DNA of 64,000 bases from Carnegiea gigantea (lineage: Eukaryota; Streptophyta; Magnoliopsida; Caryophyllales; Cactaceae): positions 455,001-519,000 of the forward strand of contig JAKOGI010000144.1 in assembly GCA_029747015.1 (NCBI GenBank). The letters are read 5' to 3'. The notes below the pieces were generated by a model. The model was not told where the DNA came from. It did no database searches and saw nothing but the letters and a program-made list of their open reading frames with translations. The position numbers and the translations under genes were made by a program. Shown here one piece after another: positions 25,166 to 38,500 of this stretch. Positions within the stretch are counted from its first letter, which is position 1; each line of letters opens with the position of its first letter.

Positions 25166-27644
25166 CTCTGCTTAATTTTCGACTTGAGAGATTTCTTTTG
25201 AAACTAAATAAATTCCATCTCAGGCTTCCAATATACATTTCATTCAGCAATGTCAATTTGTAGGAGAGCATTTTCTAGGACCTTTTCAAACATGACAATA
25301 GAACTACGGCAATAAATGCGACTTATGTTGCAGGCCTACCTAAATATTCACCAAAATAGCCGCTAAGGATCAGTAGCTCAATGGGAACAACATCTGCAAA
25401 CCCCTTGCGAGGAGACACAGCCGACATGAAAAATCAATTGAAGAGCTCATGCATGGATTGGCAACTGAAATTATAATGATGGATGATTAGACTGTGAATC
25501 AGCTGATCATCCTGGCTCAGTTCTCTAGATTTTCATGGTTTGAATTTCCCCATATCTTTCAAGGCCAAGTATAGAAGTAGTACTTTTGCTTCGGGATACT
25601 GAGAACCTTTAATGTCTGGAGTCAAACCAGCTTCAATAGTACAACCAATGGAAGTATAACGGTATCAACTTCAACCATGAACCTGGGTCCCTAATTTATA
25701 AGAGATTCTTCGCATGCAACTCATTAACCTCAGTATTTGTTGGTTTCCAAGTGAATTGGACAGGGAAATTCAGTATCAAATGAGAGCATCGCCTAATTCT
25801 CAACATGTTTCATTGATAAAGTTAAGGACATAGCTACAAAATTGAAAAACCCATCAAGCATATATGATCAAAGATGATAGCGTATATCCCAATTGTTTTT
25901 TTTTTTTTTTTTAAGCCAACATTTCAATCTTTTATTTATCTTATCAAACAAAGGACAACAAATAAGCTGTAAACCTCTGATAGTTGGATTTTTAGCTTAT
26001 AAAAATTGATTGCAATACAAATAGGTACAGATCAACCGCAAGTTCCTCAATGTTTCAGTGAATTGAAGAAGCCACACAGTTAACCGCTTCAAACTACTGG
26101 AAAAGGGAAATCAGTAATCAGTTAGCATCAAACGTTTCTCACAGTCCTTTTCTCCACATATCGGAAATGCTTTAGATCCGCCTTCACCAAAGAGACAACT
26201 ACAACTGGTTTGTGCCACCTTATATTTGCGGAAGAAATAAAATTACAACAAACAGAAAAAATTGTAGGATTAAACTCAAAATGAAATAGAACAACAACAG
26301 CAAAACAGCAAAAGGCAACAATAGATATGAATCCTGAAAGAAGCACTGCAGTAAGGAAAACTTCAACAATACATATGTACTGGCCATGAATGACAGAGAT
26401 CACCAATTACAATACATGGAAAATTGTAAATTAAACTACGTAAACAGGCAAGAAAGTCCACTGCTTAAAATGAAAGAATGTAACCATGATCCAGAAATTG
26501 CATGAATGCAGAAAACTTGTAGACAATGATAATAATACAAACATCACAAATCATCAAAACTTTTCTTTTTGTTTTTTCAGGCGTCCACCGCCCGGGGGGG
26601 GGGGGATGCATTACTTCTGCGTATCATAAGATTGAAGGGAATTCTCACAAGAATTCCTCGACCAAGAGAATGAGAGAGGAACAATCATCCACTACCTCAT
26701 CAATTTCCCTGTCAAATTCTGAGATTGTCAACAAGGTCGTCTTACCTTCGGAGATGAGATATTGATCTACCATTCACCTGTTGTAGATAGGATCTCTTCA
26801 AGAATTCTACTTCAGTGCTCCCTAAGTTCTTGCCACCAAGGGCATTGGACAGAAAAGGAACAAGATCTTCCAGCTTCTATTCAATGTCTTGCAGAAAAAT
26901 CCATCACAGACCAAGCATCTTCTGACTCAGAAATTAGGAAACCTGCCACAGAGTTGATTTCTTTCCTTGTTTAATTCCTGAGCTTTACAGGCTTGTTCAC
27001 AGTACCTAGAGCATTTTAATTGGTCTTTCTTTCGTTTCGAACCAAATTTTCAGTTACGTAAGGTGTCAAGTAATTTCGATGAAGTAAATCAGATTTTACT
27101 TTCCAATCTGATGTACTCCAACTGCTGAGATTTTTTGTAGGATATCATTTTTCAACCAAAAAAGCATTGATATCACTGATAAGCTGTCTTCAAATAAAAT
27201 GATTGCATCACATAAACAGCATTCGTGTTACGGTGACTACTAACCATCATCCCATGTCATGTTGCGGTGACCCCTTCAGCCATGCGACGCCAAACCTGAT
27301 TTTCATCACTTGAACAGCATGTGTGAGGAAGGGAAATCAAAGGGCATCTTAGGTACATAACCTCAAATTGATGGGTTCCTGCAAAGAATTCCTCTTACTG
27401 GTTCTAGTCCCGCTACTGCTAGACAACATAGTCTTACAAATAAATCCATTACAGTTCATCTATCTCACAACAAACCAATTTTAATCATTGAATTATTCCA
27501 TAGACCCATAACGGCCAATCAACCAATTCAACCAATAAAAGAGAACAAAAATGAATATAAAGCGAGTGAATGAAAAACAGAACAAAATAAAACAATAATG
27601 AATCACCATTAACTGTGAATATAAACGACAATTACCCATTGCAG

Positions 27645-28015
27645 ACGACGATTCGGATGGAACAAATCAGATAATCTAGCTTCACCCTCCACCTATTGAT
27701 GATCTGCTTCTCTTTTCTTCCCAAGGCAACATACAACTCCATATTTGAACCGAAGCCGAACTAAGAATGAAAAATGTACTGAAACCATATGAATATCGAC
27801 ACTGCGTCGATTCCAACAATAGATTGCTTCTACGGATCGTCATTCTAGGGTTTGCAGATATCAATAATTCTGTTTGAATTTGCCAAAATCTTGCAAGGAA
27901 CATTTTGCCGAAAATGATCAATTTCGTTGCGTGATATAGAAGATGCCGAATGTTTGATAACAATATTGTCTGATTGAACTCTGCAGTCATCTTCAACTAG
28001 GCATCATTGAATCAA
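27645..28015 (-). promoter_or_regulatory. Candidate distal 5' UTR exon or promoter, gene uncertain
   Basis: On the minus strand this is less AT-rich than its surroundings and ends in a donor-like 'caatgggtaattg' near 27635-27650. Just upstream (28020-28050) lies the most GC-rich patch of the area. It would fit a first non-coding exon of the HD-ZIP gene more than 8 kb away, since class IV HD-ZIP genes often have an intron in the leader. No direct link is visible. Confidence 0.2.
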
Positions 28016-28724
28016 TGGAAGCGGAAGCGCGCCAACCTCCCGGCTTGCTTATTTTTAAACCTGGCATGTAGATCATTTGGTTTAGGCACAGGTGAAGTTA
28101 AGTTTGGGTTGGATCGCATTTCGAGTTAATAGACACTTCGGATTGGTTAGGTTTAAGTCGGGTGAATTTCGGTTCGAGTTGATTTCAGGTCAATTATTTT
28201 TTGATTCAATTATTTTTTGATTCAATACGCTTGTCATGTAAAAATAAGCAACTTTATAGAAAATTTTAGATCAAATATGGTTCAACTCGGATCAATTTGG
28301 GCTCCGAGTTCACTTTTGAGTGCACCTATTTTGAATGTTGGGTTAGGCATGGATCCAGGTCGCTCGGTTCGAATTTCGAATCTCGAGTCAGTTTTGTCAA
28401 GTGTACTTATTTTACGCTTTAACCTTTTTTTTACCATTTTTTCACAAATTTTTAGAAGAGATTTTATAACGGATTACGTAAGAATCACACTGAGAGTGAA
28501 TCTTTTAAATATAACTTTTTAAAAGATTTTAACTACTTTTTTTAGATCTATATGATACTATGTATGGCTACATCTTAAGTGAGGACAAATTATACTAAGA
28601 TGAAAAAAATGAGACTTAAATTAAAGTCGAAAATAATAATAAATCACATCTATACTATACTATAATATAAAAGTAATGTTATGACGACCTGACTTTTTCG
28701 AATTTTCTCATAAATTTGAGATTT

Positions 28725-29035
28725 TGAACGGTTAGATTATTTGATTATATAATCACAACCGTCGGATTTTCAATAAAATAATTACCATCATAATTAAAAA
28801 TATATAATATCTTGATTTTTTTGGACAGCAGAATCTCTTAACTACTTAAAAAAAAAATTTTATTTTGATATCCTTTCCTAAATCAATAAAAACAATTATC
28901 ATCATAATATTGTTATATTATTTGATTATATAATCACAACTATCAGATTTTCAATAAAAATAATTACCATCATAATTAAAAGTATATTATTTCTTGACTT
29001 TTTTTTTTGTAGTGAAATCTATTAACTACCTAAAA
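28725..29035. repeat. Imperfect tandem repeat of about 180 bp
   Basis: The phrase 'tatttgattatataatcaca' followed by 'ttttcaataaaa', 'attaccatcataattaaaa' and 'ttaactac' occurs around 28738-28850 and again around 28918-29030 with scattered differences. Confidence 0.75.
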
Positions 29036-31731
29036 ACAAAACATACTTTAATAACTGTTTCTGAATCACCGAAAATATATATGTACTAAAGTTTATGAAT
29101 GGTATTAATATTTTAGTGATCCAAGGAAGGAATAAAGTATTAAAGTTTCACTTTTCTTATTTTAATGGTAAACCCGAAATTAACCACTTTACATATTATT
29201 ATTAGATTAAATAGAAGAGATATGAATTAATAGAAGAGCTAGACCTAGACAAAAGATTTTTCTTTCCAAACATTCTTAATGCAGGATAAGGTGTTTTTCT
29301 TCTTATATTTCTTGATCAGGAATTAAAGTTCCTTTTAAGAGGTTGATGAAGTTTTTTATTTTTTAAATTTGTAACAAGTATTTCTATACCCATGTAATAA
29401 CTAAAAAATTTTTATAAGTTTTTAATTGTAATAATTATTTATAAAATATTGCAATATTCCAAATAGCAATCACGTCATATACAACATTTTGAGTTTTTTA
29501 AATAAAATAATGAATAACTTTTTAAGAAGAAGCAATTATTGATAGGTGCAAATTATGAGAAACTATCAACTAAAATTTCTAATATATAGAAATATAATAC
29601 AATAAGTTTAGCAAATATTTTTGATAGCAGTTATAATATCTTAATTTCTCTATAATAATTTAAAAATTATAATAGTCTAAAAAATTATCAAACTTATTCA
29701 TTGTTAAGTACTATTGATTATACATTTCCAGTTGTATATTTATGTTGTGAATTTCGTAAGTGTATGGTTCATCGCTATAGCAAGTACCGGCGTCAATCCT
29801 TAGGATGTGTTACGAAATTAGATCGTTATAAAACTAAATGTGATACGATTAAATTAAATTGTCAAGGTTTAGTTAATTAGTAATCAATTTTTTCAAAATG
29901 CTACACTGGAAGATCAATATCAGGAAGAAGCTTACCCTATCCATCACCATTAACTTTAATTATGGATAAATTATGCAAAGCAAAATCAAACTTGGATAAT
30001 CGAAACACAAACAGAGAACTTAACAAACGGAAGAGAAATTAAACTCAACCTCTTCACCTCCAACTCCCTTCAACTCTGGCTTGAAATGAAAATATGGATC
30101 TAAACGTATATATAAACCGAATAGATAATCCAGTTATCCAAAGAATGATCAGTACCGAAAACTAGAATATAGGCCAGACTGACGCTCTGTCGATGCGCAA
30201 AGGATACGAGCTTGAATTTGCAACTATCGCTTGACTTTAAATCTTAACAAATAAAAAATCGGTTCTAGCAAAATTCTGAACCTTGAACCAAATTTTAGAG
30301 TTTAAATCTACAACTGGAAACAAGAATGATGGTGATGAAGTACCAGCACGCCAAGAAGGTGGAGCTGGACTTTTCTGGGTAGCAAAGCAAAGAAAGAAGA
30401 AGGGAGGGAGGGTTGGATATCACGTCCAAGCACATGTGAATTATGTGAAAGAAAAAAGAATAAAGAACTGATCTTGAATGGGGTTGGGTTAGGGACGAAA
30501 TAGGCCAGTTTGGAAGGGGAATCCAGACCCCCACAGAAGGTGGAAAACTGGTGCGTGCGGCCAAGGAAAGCAAAAGAAGAGAACTGGCTCTTATGGGAGA
30601 GAAGAGAGAGAGAAGGGAAGTTAGGGCTTCAGGTTGGCTTGGCCTTGGACATACAAATAGGCCTCACGGATTAAGCTGCAGGAGAACAAGGCGGACAGAC
30701 ATAGTATGAAGAGAGAGAGAAAAAGAGATGAGAATGGAAGAGGGAGGGGTAATTGGGCCACGGTTATTGGGCCGGTTCTTCTTCTTCTTCTTCTTCTTCT
30801 TTTATCCACTTGATCCAATATTAATCAGTTGAACACTATTTATTTTTTCCAAGTTTTTTCTAATTCCTACAAAATAAATAAATTAATATTAAAATCCTAA
30901 TTTAATCATTTATTTTGGAGCAAATAATAGATAATGAAGGGTATAAATTAACTCAATTTCTGGTTGAACAGTTTACATTATTATGTACTATATTCTTTTA
31001 TATAAATCATAGGTAAACCTATATAGTTTTATTGCGAGATCATACAGATTATAGAAGATTTATTGTTCTTTATAAGAATGCTCGGGCTATTTTGCATACA
31101 ACAACATAATTGAATTCATATGTAACACATGTATCATATTGTTCATCACATTTTGGACACTTAAGTTTTTTGTTACTGACTATTTCATTATAACATTCTT
31201 TACAGTTGTTTAGTCATCTATCAGTGTATGTGATTATAAATGATTGTATAGATAAATCATGAGTATTTATTATGAAGCCTCGACGATACTATGAAATAGA
31301 ATTGTCTATCACTCTTATTGCGCCAGTTAGTTGGAAGGAGGAGGTGTATTACTTACGAAACACTGATGTTAGGTACATCAGGTACACAAAATATAATTGT
31401 AATCTTCATTATATCATTGCTAATCAAATTATTACTAAGAACTTAATTTTTAATGTATGTACAGGAAGAGAATGTGAATTCTTCGTCATTGGCACCACAA
31501 ATTAACGTATTATCATGTCATTTAGCATGATTTTTAGTTTTATGTTGACTACCTACAATCTTTGTTATACTTTACATCGTGTCTTTGATAATCATAAGTT
31601 GTTTTAATTATTAAATTTCAATGGTTATGCATAAAAGTGCTATCTATTCATATTTTTCAATAAATTTAAGTATCATTTTCTAAATTACAATATTAACTTT
31701 GTCTACAATTAAGATTCATCGATTATTTTGA

Positions 31732-31734
<3 letters not shown>

Positions 31735-31789
<55 letters not shown>
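31735..31789. repeat. (TA)n microsatellite
   Basis: Uninterrupted (TA)n of about 54 bp just upstream of the Helitron-like 3' hairpin. Confidence 0.95.
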
Positions 31790-31792
<3 letters not shown>

Positions 31793-31832
31793 TACTGTAA
31801 TATGCACCGTGCAAAGCATGGGTCCATACTAG

Positions 31833-34160
31833 TGTTAATCAATGGATATGTAGCTTCTTAAATATCATGAGGTTGCATAAGTGGTGGCAAATAGGATACA
31901 TCTTTATACTATATTTAGTCCTAATTCAGGAAAATTAGTAAAGTAAATCAACAATAATCATATTAGAATTATATCAAGAAAACAAAAAAAAAACAGATCC
32001 ACAACTAGAGTAAACAATCCAATTGAGATTTATAGTTTGTTTAAAGATAGTTGGTATACAATGCAAATTCATATGAAAATACGATATAAACTTTGATAAA
32101 TTCTCAATTCTTTCTAGATATTTGTGAAATACGATATAATGATGGTCGAGTGAGGGTAGAGATATTGATCATTTGACTCGATCTGCTGACCCTTACTTTA
32201 AAAAGATTAAAATTCAAAATCAAAACAAAATAGTTTGGGTTTTATTTGTTCATGATCTTTTAGCTTTTTATTGTCTCATCTACTTTCACTCCTGCTATCA
32301 CTTATCCTCTCCAAATCTTACTGGCTCTCAACCTTCTCACGCTTCCTCTCTAGATATTTGGAGTAGCTATTTTAATGAACTACTTGTTATAGTTATTAAA
32401 TTACACATTAGAATGTTCGTAATTAATATACTTTTCATTGGAACCTTCTATTATCACTTGACCTTTCGTGCAAAAAGATGTTTAATATTGAATTTGATTA
32501 TAAAAAAACTTAGTGAAAAATCGCATTTTCTGTATTGAAAAGGTTTGAAAGTCAGGTTTGAACCAATAACTCGAGGGCGCTTGCAGGGTCAGGGTCAGGG
32601 TCGAGGGTAGACTGATCTGCATGAGGGTCGAATAGGGCTAGAGTTGAGAAAACCTTACCTATCAACCCTCAATTTGATTAGATCTATTTAATACAGTCCT
32701 ATTGTGAATGATATCTATGTGTTTAGGTAGAATTAAACCAAACAAAAGCTATTAAATTTTTTTCTTTTTTTATTTAATAATATCGTTGCTATGGCTATAT
32801 CATATATATCACTTGCTCGGCCAAAATTAACACTACAATAAGTGTTATTAATTTGCAATATTTTTTAAAAATTAAGCATCGACAGTATAAATTTGAGCAA
32901 AATAAATACAATCTTCACTACAAAAATAAAATTCTAACTTCATGAAATCTAATTCGTACATGCTGAACGTCTGTCTTCCCATGTGAATCGCTATTTTTCA
33001 AAAGTATAGCATTAGGAAGAGATCCATAGATCCATCATTTTCTTATTTAGATTGTAGAAATTTTGATTTAGTGTAGATTTTGTGAACGAAACATTGATAT
33101 CGTATAAGAGATTGTACTTGAATTGTTGAATGCCACTGAAAAACTTTGTTGCAACCTTCATAATGTTCATCCCAAACATGACAAAGAAAACAACCATAAA
33201 TAACACACAACCAAGATAATATGAAACACTCCCATGCAATCATAGAGACAAAATCTTGTAATCGGGGAGACAAATTATAGTAAAGATAAAGAAAATAACA
33301 ATTAAACATATAAGTAGATTAAAAGGAAAGAAGAGAAAGTTGGGAACGATCATAAAAGATCATTCCCAACCTCGGATTGCTTGCTTAGAAGAAGAAGAGG
33401 ATTGAAATATGAGGGGGAATGGGTAGTTTCTAGAGAGAATGGAGTGAGTAATTTCTAGAGAGAATGGAGTGGGTGACTTCTTTAGTCTTATTAATTTGCA
33501 ATATTGAGGAACTATAATAGTAACAATTACAAAATTTCTAACCGACCCATTAACGATTATCATAAATACATTTTCTTCTAATATCTTATATTTTTTTGGT
33601 AATGGCTCAAATTTTTTTTGCACTAATTGCTTTAGTTTCTTTTTCATAACAAATTTTTAATCATAAGATAATAAATTAGCCAAATTCATCTCTTATTTAA
33701 GGAACCTGAGATGTTTTATAATAAATTAACGAAAAGGAGGGGAAAAAGGATATAAATGGTTCCTTCTTAGATTTGACTCTTTGGCCTCAGAGTGAGCACT
33801 ACATTATCTATAACAAATTAATTTTCAGCAAATTTTTGACTTTTTTCCTTATTTTTCTTAAAGAGAAAAATTGTGTTATCCGTTTTTAAAATTTCTTATT
33901 TTTATAAATGAAAATTTGAACATCAACTAGTTCAATTGGTAAATTTTTGAGGAGTTATTATTGAACAGTAGAGACCTCATTGCGAGGTCTGCTTACATTA
34001 ATCTTTGTACCTCATTCGCACCTAAAAAAGAAAAAAAAGAAAAAAAGCATGAAGACAGCAACCAGCAAAGCATCAATAGATGGACCTCCTAATGTGTGAA
34101 CTAAGAGAGACTCAGGAGAACACTATACATTTTTAAATGTCCATGTATGAGAATTTTCAG
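31833..34160. other. AT-rich non-coding DNA
   Basis: No protein family is recognised. Open frames at 32173-32538 (+) and 33012-33650 (-) are AT-driven and lack conserved motifs. A (GGGTCA)-like short repeat lies near 32590-32605. Confidence 0.4.
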
Positions 34161-34241
34161 GTTCAAAAGCAAGAAGCATGTTTACGGATGACCACAAAGT
34201 CTTTGATGGCTTTTCTCCAAAGCATTCATTCTGCAGATTAG
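34161..34241 (+). CDS. Possible terminal exon of an unidentified gene
   Basis: A good acceptor (gaattttcag, AG at 34159-34160) is followed by an open phase-0 stretch of 26 codons (including EACLRMTTKSLMAFL) and a TAG at 34239-34241. The composition looks more coding-like than the AT-rich surroundings. The second half lies inside the 179-bp segment duplicated on the far side of the gypsy element. The protein is not recognised and no upstream exon could be joined, so this may be a relic or chance. Confidence 0.25.
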   Translation, partial: VQKQEACLRMTTKSLMAFLQSIHSAD

Positions 34242-34382
34242 ACTCTCACTGGCTGATGTCATGCATTAATTGTCGATTAATCTTATTGAAACTCTGCTTC
34301 AATGGATTTCTCTTATTAATTAGTGCCATGAAAATATGAAATTGCCAATGAATTTTCCAAAAATGTAATGATATGGACTTAT
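34204..34382. repeat. Left copy of 179-bp direct repeat flanking the gypsy element
   Basis: Starts 'tgatggcttttctcc' and ends 'gatatggacttat', directly abutting the left LTR. By eye it is identical to 41235-41413. The neighbouring bases outside the repeat differ (cttt before the left copy; ccctt after the right copy). Confidence 0.95.
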
Positions 34383-35512
34383 TGATGTATAAGTGAGCAC
34401 AAATGACCAAGAAAAGATGTGTTTTTGGTTTTTTTTGATGGGGAAGAACAAAGTAGAAATGAGAGAAGGATAGTTCAAGTATTTGACTAGAGATAATCCA
34501 ATTGGAGCCACTCAAGCCAAATAACTTGGGCAATCCCTTAACTCAATCTAGGATACAGAAGTTAATCACCACCTAGTTGAGGGAAGGGACCTAGAACACC
34601 ACTTGAGGTTGCCACACTCAAGATATAGAACTAGGCTTTAGAACACAATTGAGAGAACACTCAAATGCTTGCTTTGTATGATTTGTATTTCAAGTTGGAA
34701 GTGAATGCTTACAACCTCAAGCTATGGCCTATTTATACTAAAGGCCTTATATTGTGAAAAGGTACGAAGAAAACAAAAAAAAAAAAGTGCAGAAAACAAA
34801 GAATCCTAAGTACATTGTAGCTAGCTCTTCATGTGGATGTACCAAGGAGTGAAAAGGTGTGTCTCTTGGATGCTTGGTGTGAAAAGGGTGTAGAAGCTTA
34901 AATGGATGCATGAATCCTTTATCTCACACATTCAAGCTTGCTAGAAAAAGAATCACACGGAATTGGAGGAGGTAGCAGCCGACATAAAGAGTAAACACCC
35001 AAGTTCACATGGATTGCAATAATTGCTTTCACATTTGCAGCAGCCTCAACTTCCAGGAGCCATATCTCTCAGAATACTGGGCCAAATTCGATGTTCTTGG
35101 GCTTGTTGGAAAGCTCAGGAAGTCTATTTTCCAGGAATGTAAGTTTGCTAAGTTTGGACCAGCCAATCAAAAGTTATGGCCCAAATATTACAGACTGTCC
35201 AAACTGCCCTGTGCCCGGATACCATATACTTGTGGGTTAGGTTTTACCAACCAAATGATATCCAAATTGAACGTGGTTGGTCTTGAAAGAAAGCTAAGTT
35301 TCTAGGCTTGAATAATGTAAGGACCTTCAGCAGGTGGGTCCATTACATGTTGGTGTAAACAAGTGACAAAAACCGGGCATGGCGTGAGGGGGCTATGGAT
35401 GAATTCCTCCGGCATAGTCACGGCCTTTCTACAGAGGAGAGCAAACTCTTTAGCCTCTTTGAGATTGTTGGGGTCTTCCTTGAGCGGAGAAGGGGAGGTA
35501 CGGGAGCGGTCA
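34383..35512 (-). repeat. 3' LTR of the gypsy element
   Basis: Plus-strand ends are TGATGTATAAG and GGAGCGGTCA. It matches 40106-41234 except for about eight or nine small differences. It contains the last 70 codons and the TAG stop of pol. Confidence 0.95.
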
Positions 35513-38500
35513 TGATGGTCTCCATCACTCTCCCCGGATAGGTGAGAGTTTGTCCTCAAACTTGGAAGAGTTTCATCTTCAAAGTAGGGACTAAGATCGG
35601 AGACGTTAAATGTTGCCGAGACTCCATAATCTCCGGGAAGGTCTACTTTATATGCATTAGGGCCGACCTTCTCAATGATTTCGAATGGCCCATCCGACCT
35701 AGGCATCAACTTGGATTTTCGCTTGGAAGGAAATCGTTCCTTCCTCAAATGGATCCACACCAAATCTCCAGGTTGAAAATGAATCTCTCTTTTGTGCTTG
35801 TTGGCATGGTGCATGGCCCTCTCATTGGCCTTGGCAATGCTATCACGAACTTGGACATGTAGGTCTTGGATTTCTTTGGCCCTTTTCTCGGCTTCCCAAC
35901 TAAACTTGGTGGGAGTTGGAATAGGGATAAGATCAAGAGGGCTCTTTGGATTGTGGCCATACACGACTTGGAAGGGAGAGAGATGAGTTGCTTTACTTGG
36001 AGCTCTATTGAAGGCAAACTCGGCATGAGGTAACATATCATCCCAACTCTTGATATTCTTCTTCACAAGGACTCTAAGCAAGGTGCCCAAAGTCCTATTG
36101 GTGACTTCCGTTTGGCCGTCAGTTTGTGGGTGACATGAAGTGCTGAATTTGAGTTGGGTGCCCATCTTACGCCACAATGTTAGCCAAAAATGGCTAAGAA
36201 ACTTGCTGTCTCGGTCGGACACCATGCTCTTGGGTACTCCATGTAGCCTAACAATTTCCTTGAAGTATAACTTGGCTACAAGCGAGGCATCATTGGTGGT
36301 ATGGCAAGGAACAAAATGTGCCATTTTCGAGAAGCGGTCTACCACCACCATGATAGAGTCTTTATTCTTTTGGGTTCTTGGTAAACCCGTGATGAAGTCA
36401 AGACTTATATCCTCCCATGGAGCTTGAGGAATAGGAAGAGGGGAGTACAAGCCTTGTGGAAGAACATGACTCTTGGCCATTTTACAAATGGAGCATCTTT
36501 TTACAAAGTGTTCCACATCTTTAGACATATGTGGCCAATAATAGTGCTCCTTCAGCATAGCACATGTCTTTTCCATTCCAAAGTGGCCGGCTAAGGCTCC
36601 TCCATGGAGCTCTTGGATAAGGAGCTCTCGAAATCCACACTTGGGAATGCACAAGCGTGAACCCTTGAACAAGAAACCATCCTCCATATGGAACACTCCG
36701 TGAGGGTGTTTAGAACACTTCTCAAAGATTTCTTTAAAGTCCTCATCACTTGGATACAACTCTTTCACAACTTCAAAGCCAAGAACTTTGGTACTTAAGG
36801 TAGAAAGAAGTAAGTACCTACGGGAGAGTGCATCGGCTCCTTTATTAAGTTTTCCCGCCTTGTGTTGGATGATGAAGTGGAATGATTGAAGATATTCTAC
36901 CCACTTGGCATGCCTCGGGTTGAGCTTGTGTTGACCTTGTATGTATTTGAGTGCCTCATGGTCGGAATGGAGGATAAACTCCCCTCCTACTAGGTAGTGA
37001 CGCCAATACTCCAAAGCCCGGATGATGGCATAGAATTCTTTGTCGTAAGTGGAGTATTTCTTTTTAGCTTCGTTTAGTTTTTCACTAAAGAAGGCTATTG
37101 GCTTCTTCTCTTGGGAAAGGACAGCTCCAATCCCTACCCCGGATGCGTCACACTCTACTTCGAATATCTTTGAAAAGTCGGGTAAGGCTAGGACGGGTGC
37201 ACAAGTGAGTCTCTTCTTGATTTCTTCAAATGCACGTTGTGCTTGCTCATTCCAAGTAAAATTTTTCCCTTTTAGCACTTCGGTCATGGGAGCCACAATA
37301 GTGCTAAAGTCACGAACAAACCTCCGGTAAAAAGATGCTAGGCCATGGAAACTCCTTACTTGAGTGAAGGAAGTAGGAGTAGGCCACTCTTGAATAGCCT
37401 TGATCTTACTCTCATCAACTTGAATTCCTTGGGCGGACACAATGTAGCCCAAAAATATCACTTGGGAAGTGAAGAAATGGCACTTCTCTAAATTCCCATA
37501 TAATTGCTCTTGAGACAAGATCTCCAAAACTTGTTGAAGATGATGGGCATGCTCTTCTTCGGTCTTGCTATAGATCAAGATATCGTCAAAATAGACGACC
37601 ACACAAATACCAATCAAGGGCTTTAGAACTTGGTTCATAAGCCTCATAAAAGTGCTAGGGGCATTGGTTAGCCCAAATGGCATGACAAGCCATTCATACA
37701 AGCCTCCTTTAGTCTTAAAGGCGGTTTTCCATTCATCTCCTTCGAAAATCCGGATTTGATAGTAGCCACTTCTAAGATCAATCTTAGAAAAGATGGTGGC
37801 ACCATGAAGCTCATCAAGAAGGTCTTCTAACCGGGGAATAGGATACCGGTACTTGATAGTGATTTTATTGATGGCCCGGCTATCCACACACATTCGCATG
37901 CTACCATCCTTTTTGGGTACAAGGAGGGCAGGCACGGCACATGGGCTTAGGCTTTCTCGAATCAATCCCTTAGACAAGAGGTCATCCACTTGTCTTTGGA
38001 TTTCTTGGGTTTCTTTTAGAGTCATTCGATAGGCCGGCTTATTGGGAAGAACGGATCCTGGAATAAGGTCAATCTTGTGTTGTATGGATCTTGGTGGAGG
38101 AAGACCATGGGGAATTTCTTGTGGGAACACATGGTGGAAGGTTTGTAGGAGAGGGGTGAGTAGAGGGTGTGAAGGAGATGGGGATTCTAGCTCATCTTGT
38201 AGGAGAATCAAGTCTTTGAAAGACTCAAACTCATGATGTTGGGATTTGAGAAGGGTGGTGAGAAAGACATCCAAGTGTGGGTTGTCTTCGGATTTTGTAG
38301 TGGAGGTCGGTTTGAGAGGGGTGAGGGTGATTTTCTTTTGGTCTTTTTGGAAGGAATAAGTGTTCATCCGGCCATCATGGATGACACTTCTATCAAACAA
38401 CCAAGGCCTTCCCAATAGGATGTGACAAGCATCCATGGGAACTATATCACACCATACCTCATCCTTGTAATGTTTTCCAATGGAGAGAGAGACAAGACAT

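Larger units (their letters stand above)
19552..28648. other. Non-coding region upstream of the HD-ZIP coding start
   Basis: About 9 kb without a recognisable cellular coding exon. It holds LINE fragments, a small MITE and a tandem duplication (listed separately). Part may be 5' UTR intron of the HD-ZIP gene. Open frames near 26526-26974 (+) resemble no known protein. Confidence 0.5.
28649..31832 (+). mobile_element. Non-autonomous Helitron-like element
   Basis: The 5' end starts TCTATACTATACTATAATAT directly after an A. The 3' end reads CCGTGC-aaa-GCATGG (a hairpin with one wobble pair), then a short spacer, then CTAG followed by T (31829-31833). This matches Helitron rules: insertion between A and T, 5' TC, 3' CTRR with a hairpin about 10 nt inside. 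No Rep/helicase or RPA protein is present, so it is non-autonomous or the two ends belong to different copies. It contains a roughly 180-bp imperfect direct repeat (about 28725-29035), a (TTC)n tract near 30778-30800 and a long (TA)n tract just before the hairpin. Confidence 0.65.

Noticed and set aside
26526..26974. Two adjacent plus-strand frames, Ser/Thr-rich
   Set aside because: No known family and no splice logic joining them; part may be leader exon of the minus-strand gene, not supportable as CDS.
32173..32538. 121-codon plus-strand frame with hydrophobic stretch
   Set aside because: AT-driven composition, no family resemblance, no neighbouring exons.
34246..34533. 95-codon minus-strand frame (also at 39774-40256)
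   Set aside because: Lies in LTR and flank sequence and repeats with the LTR; no protein resemblance.
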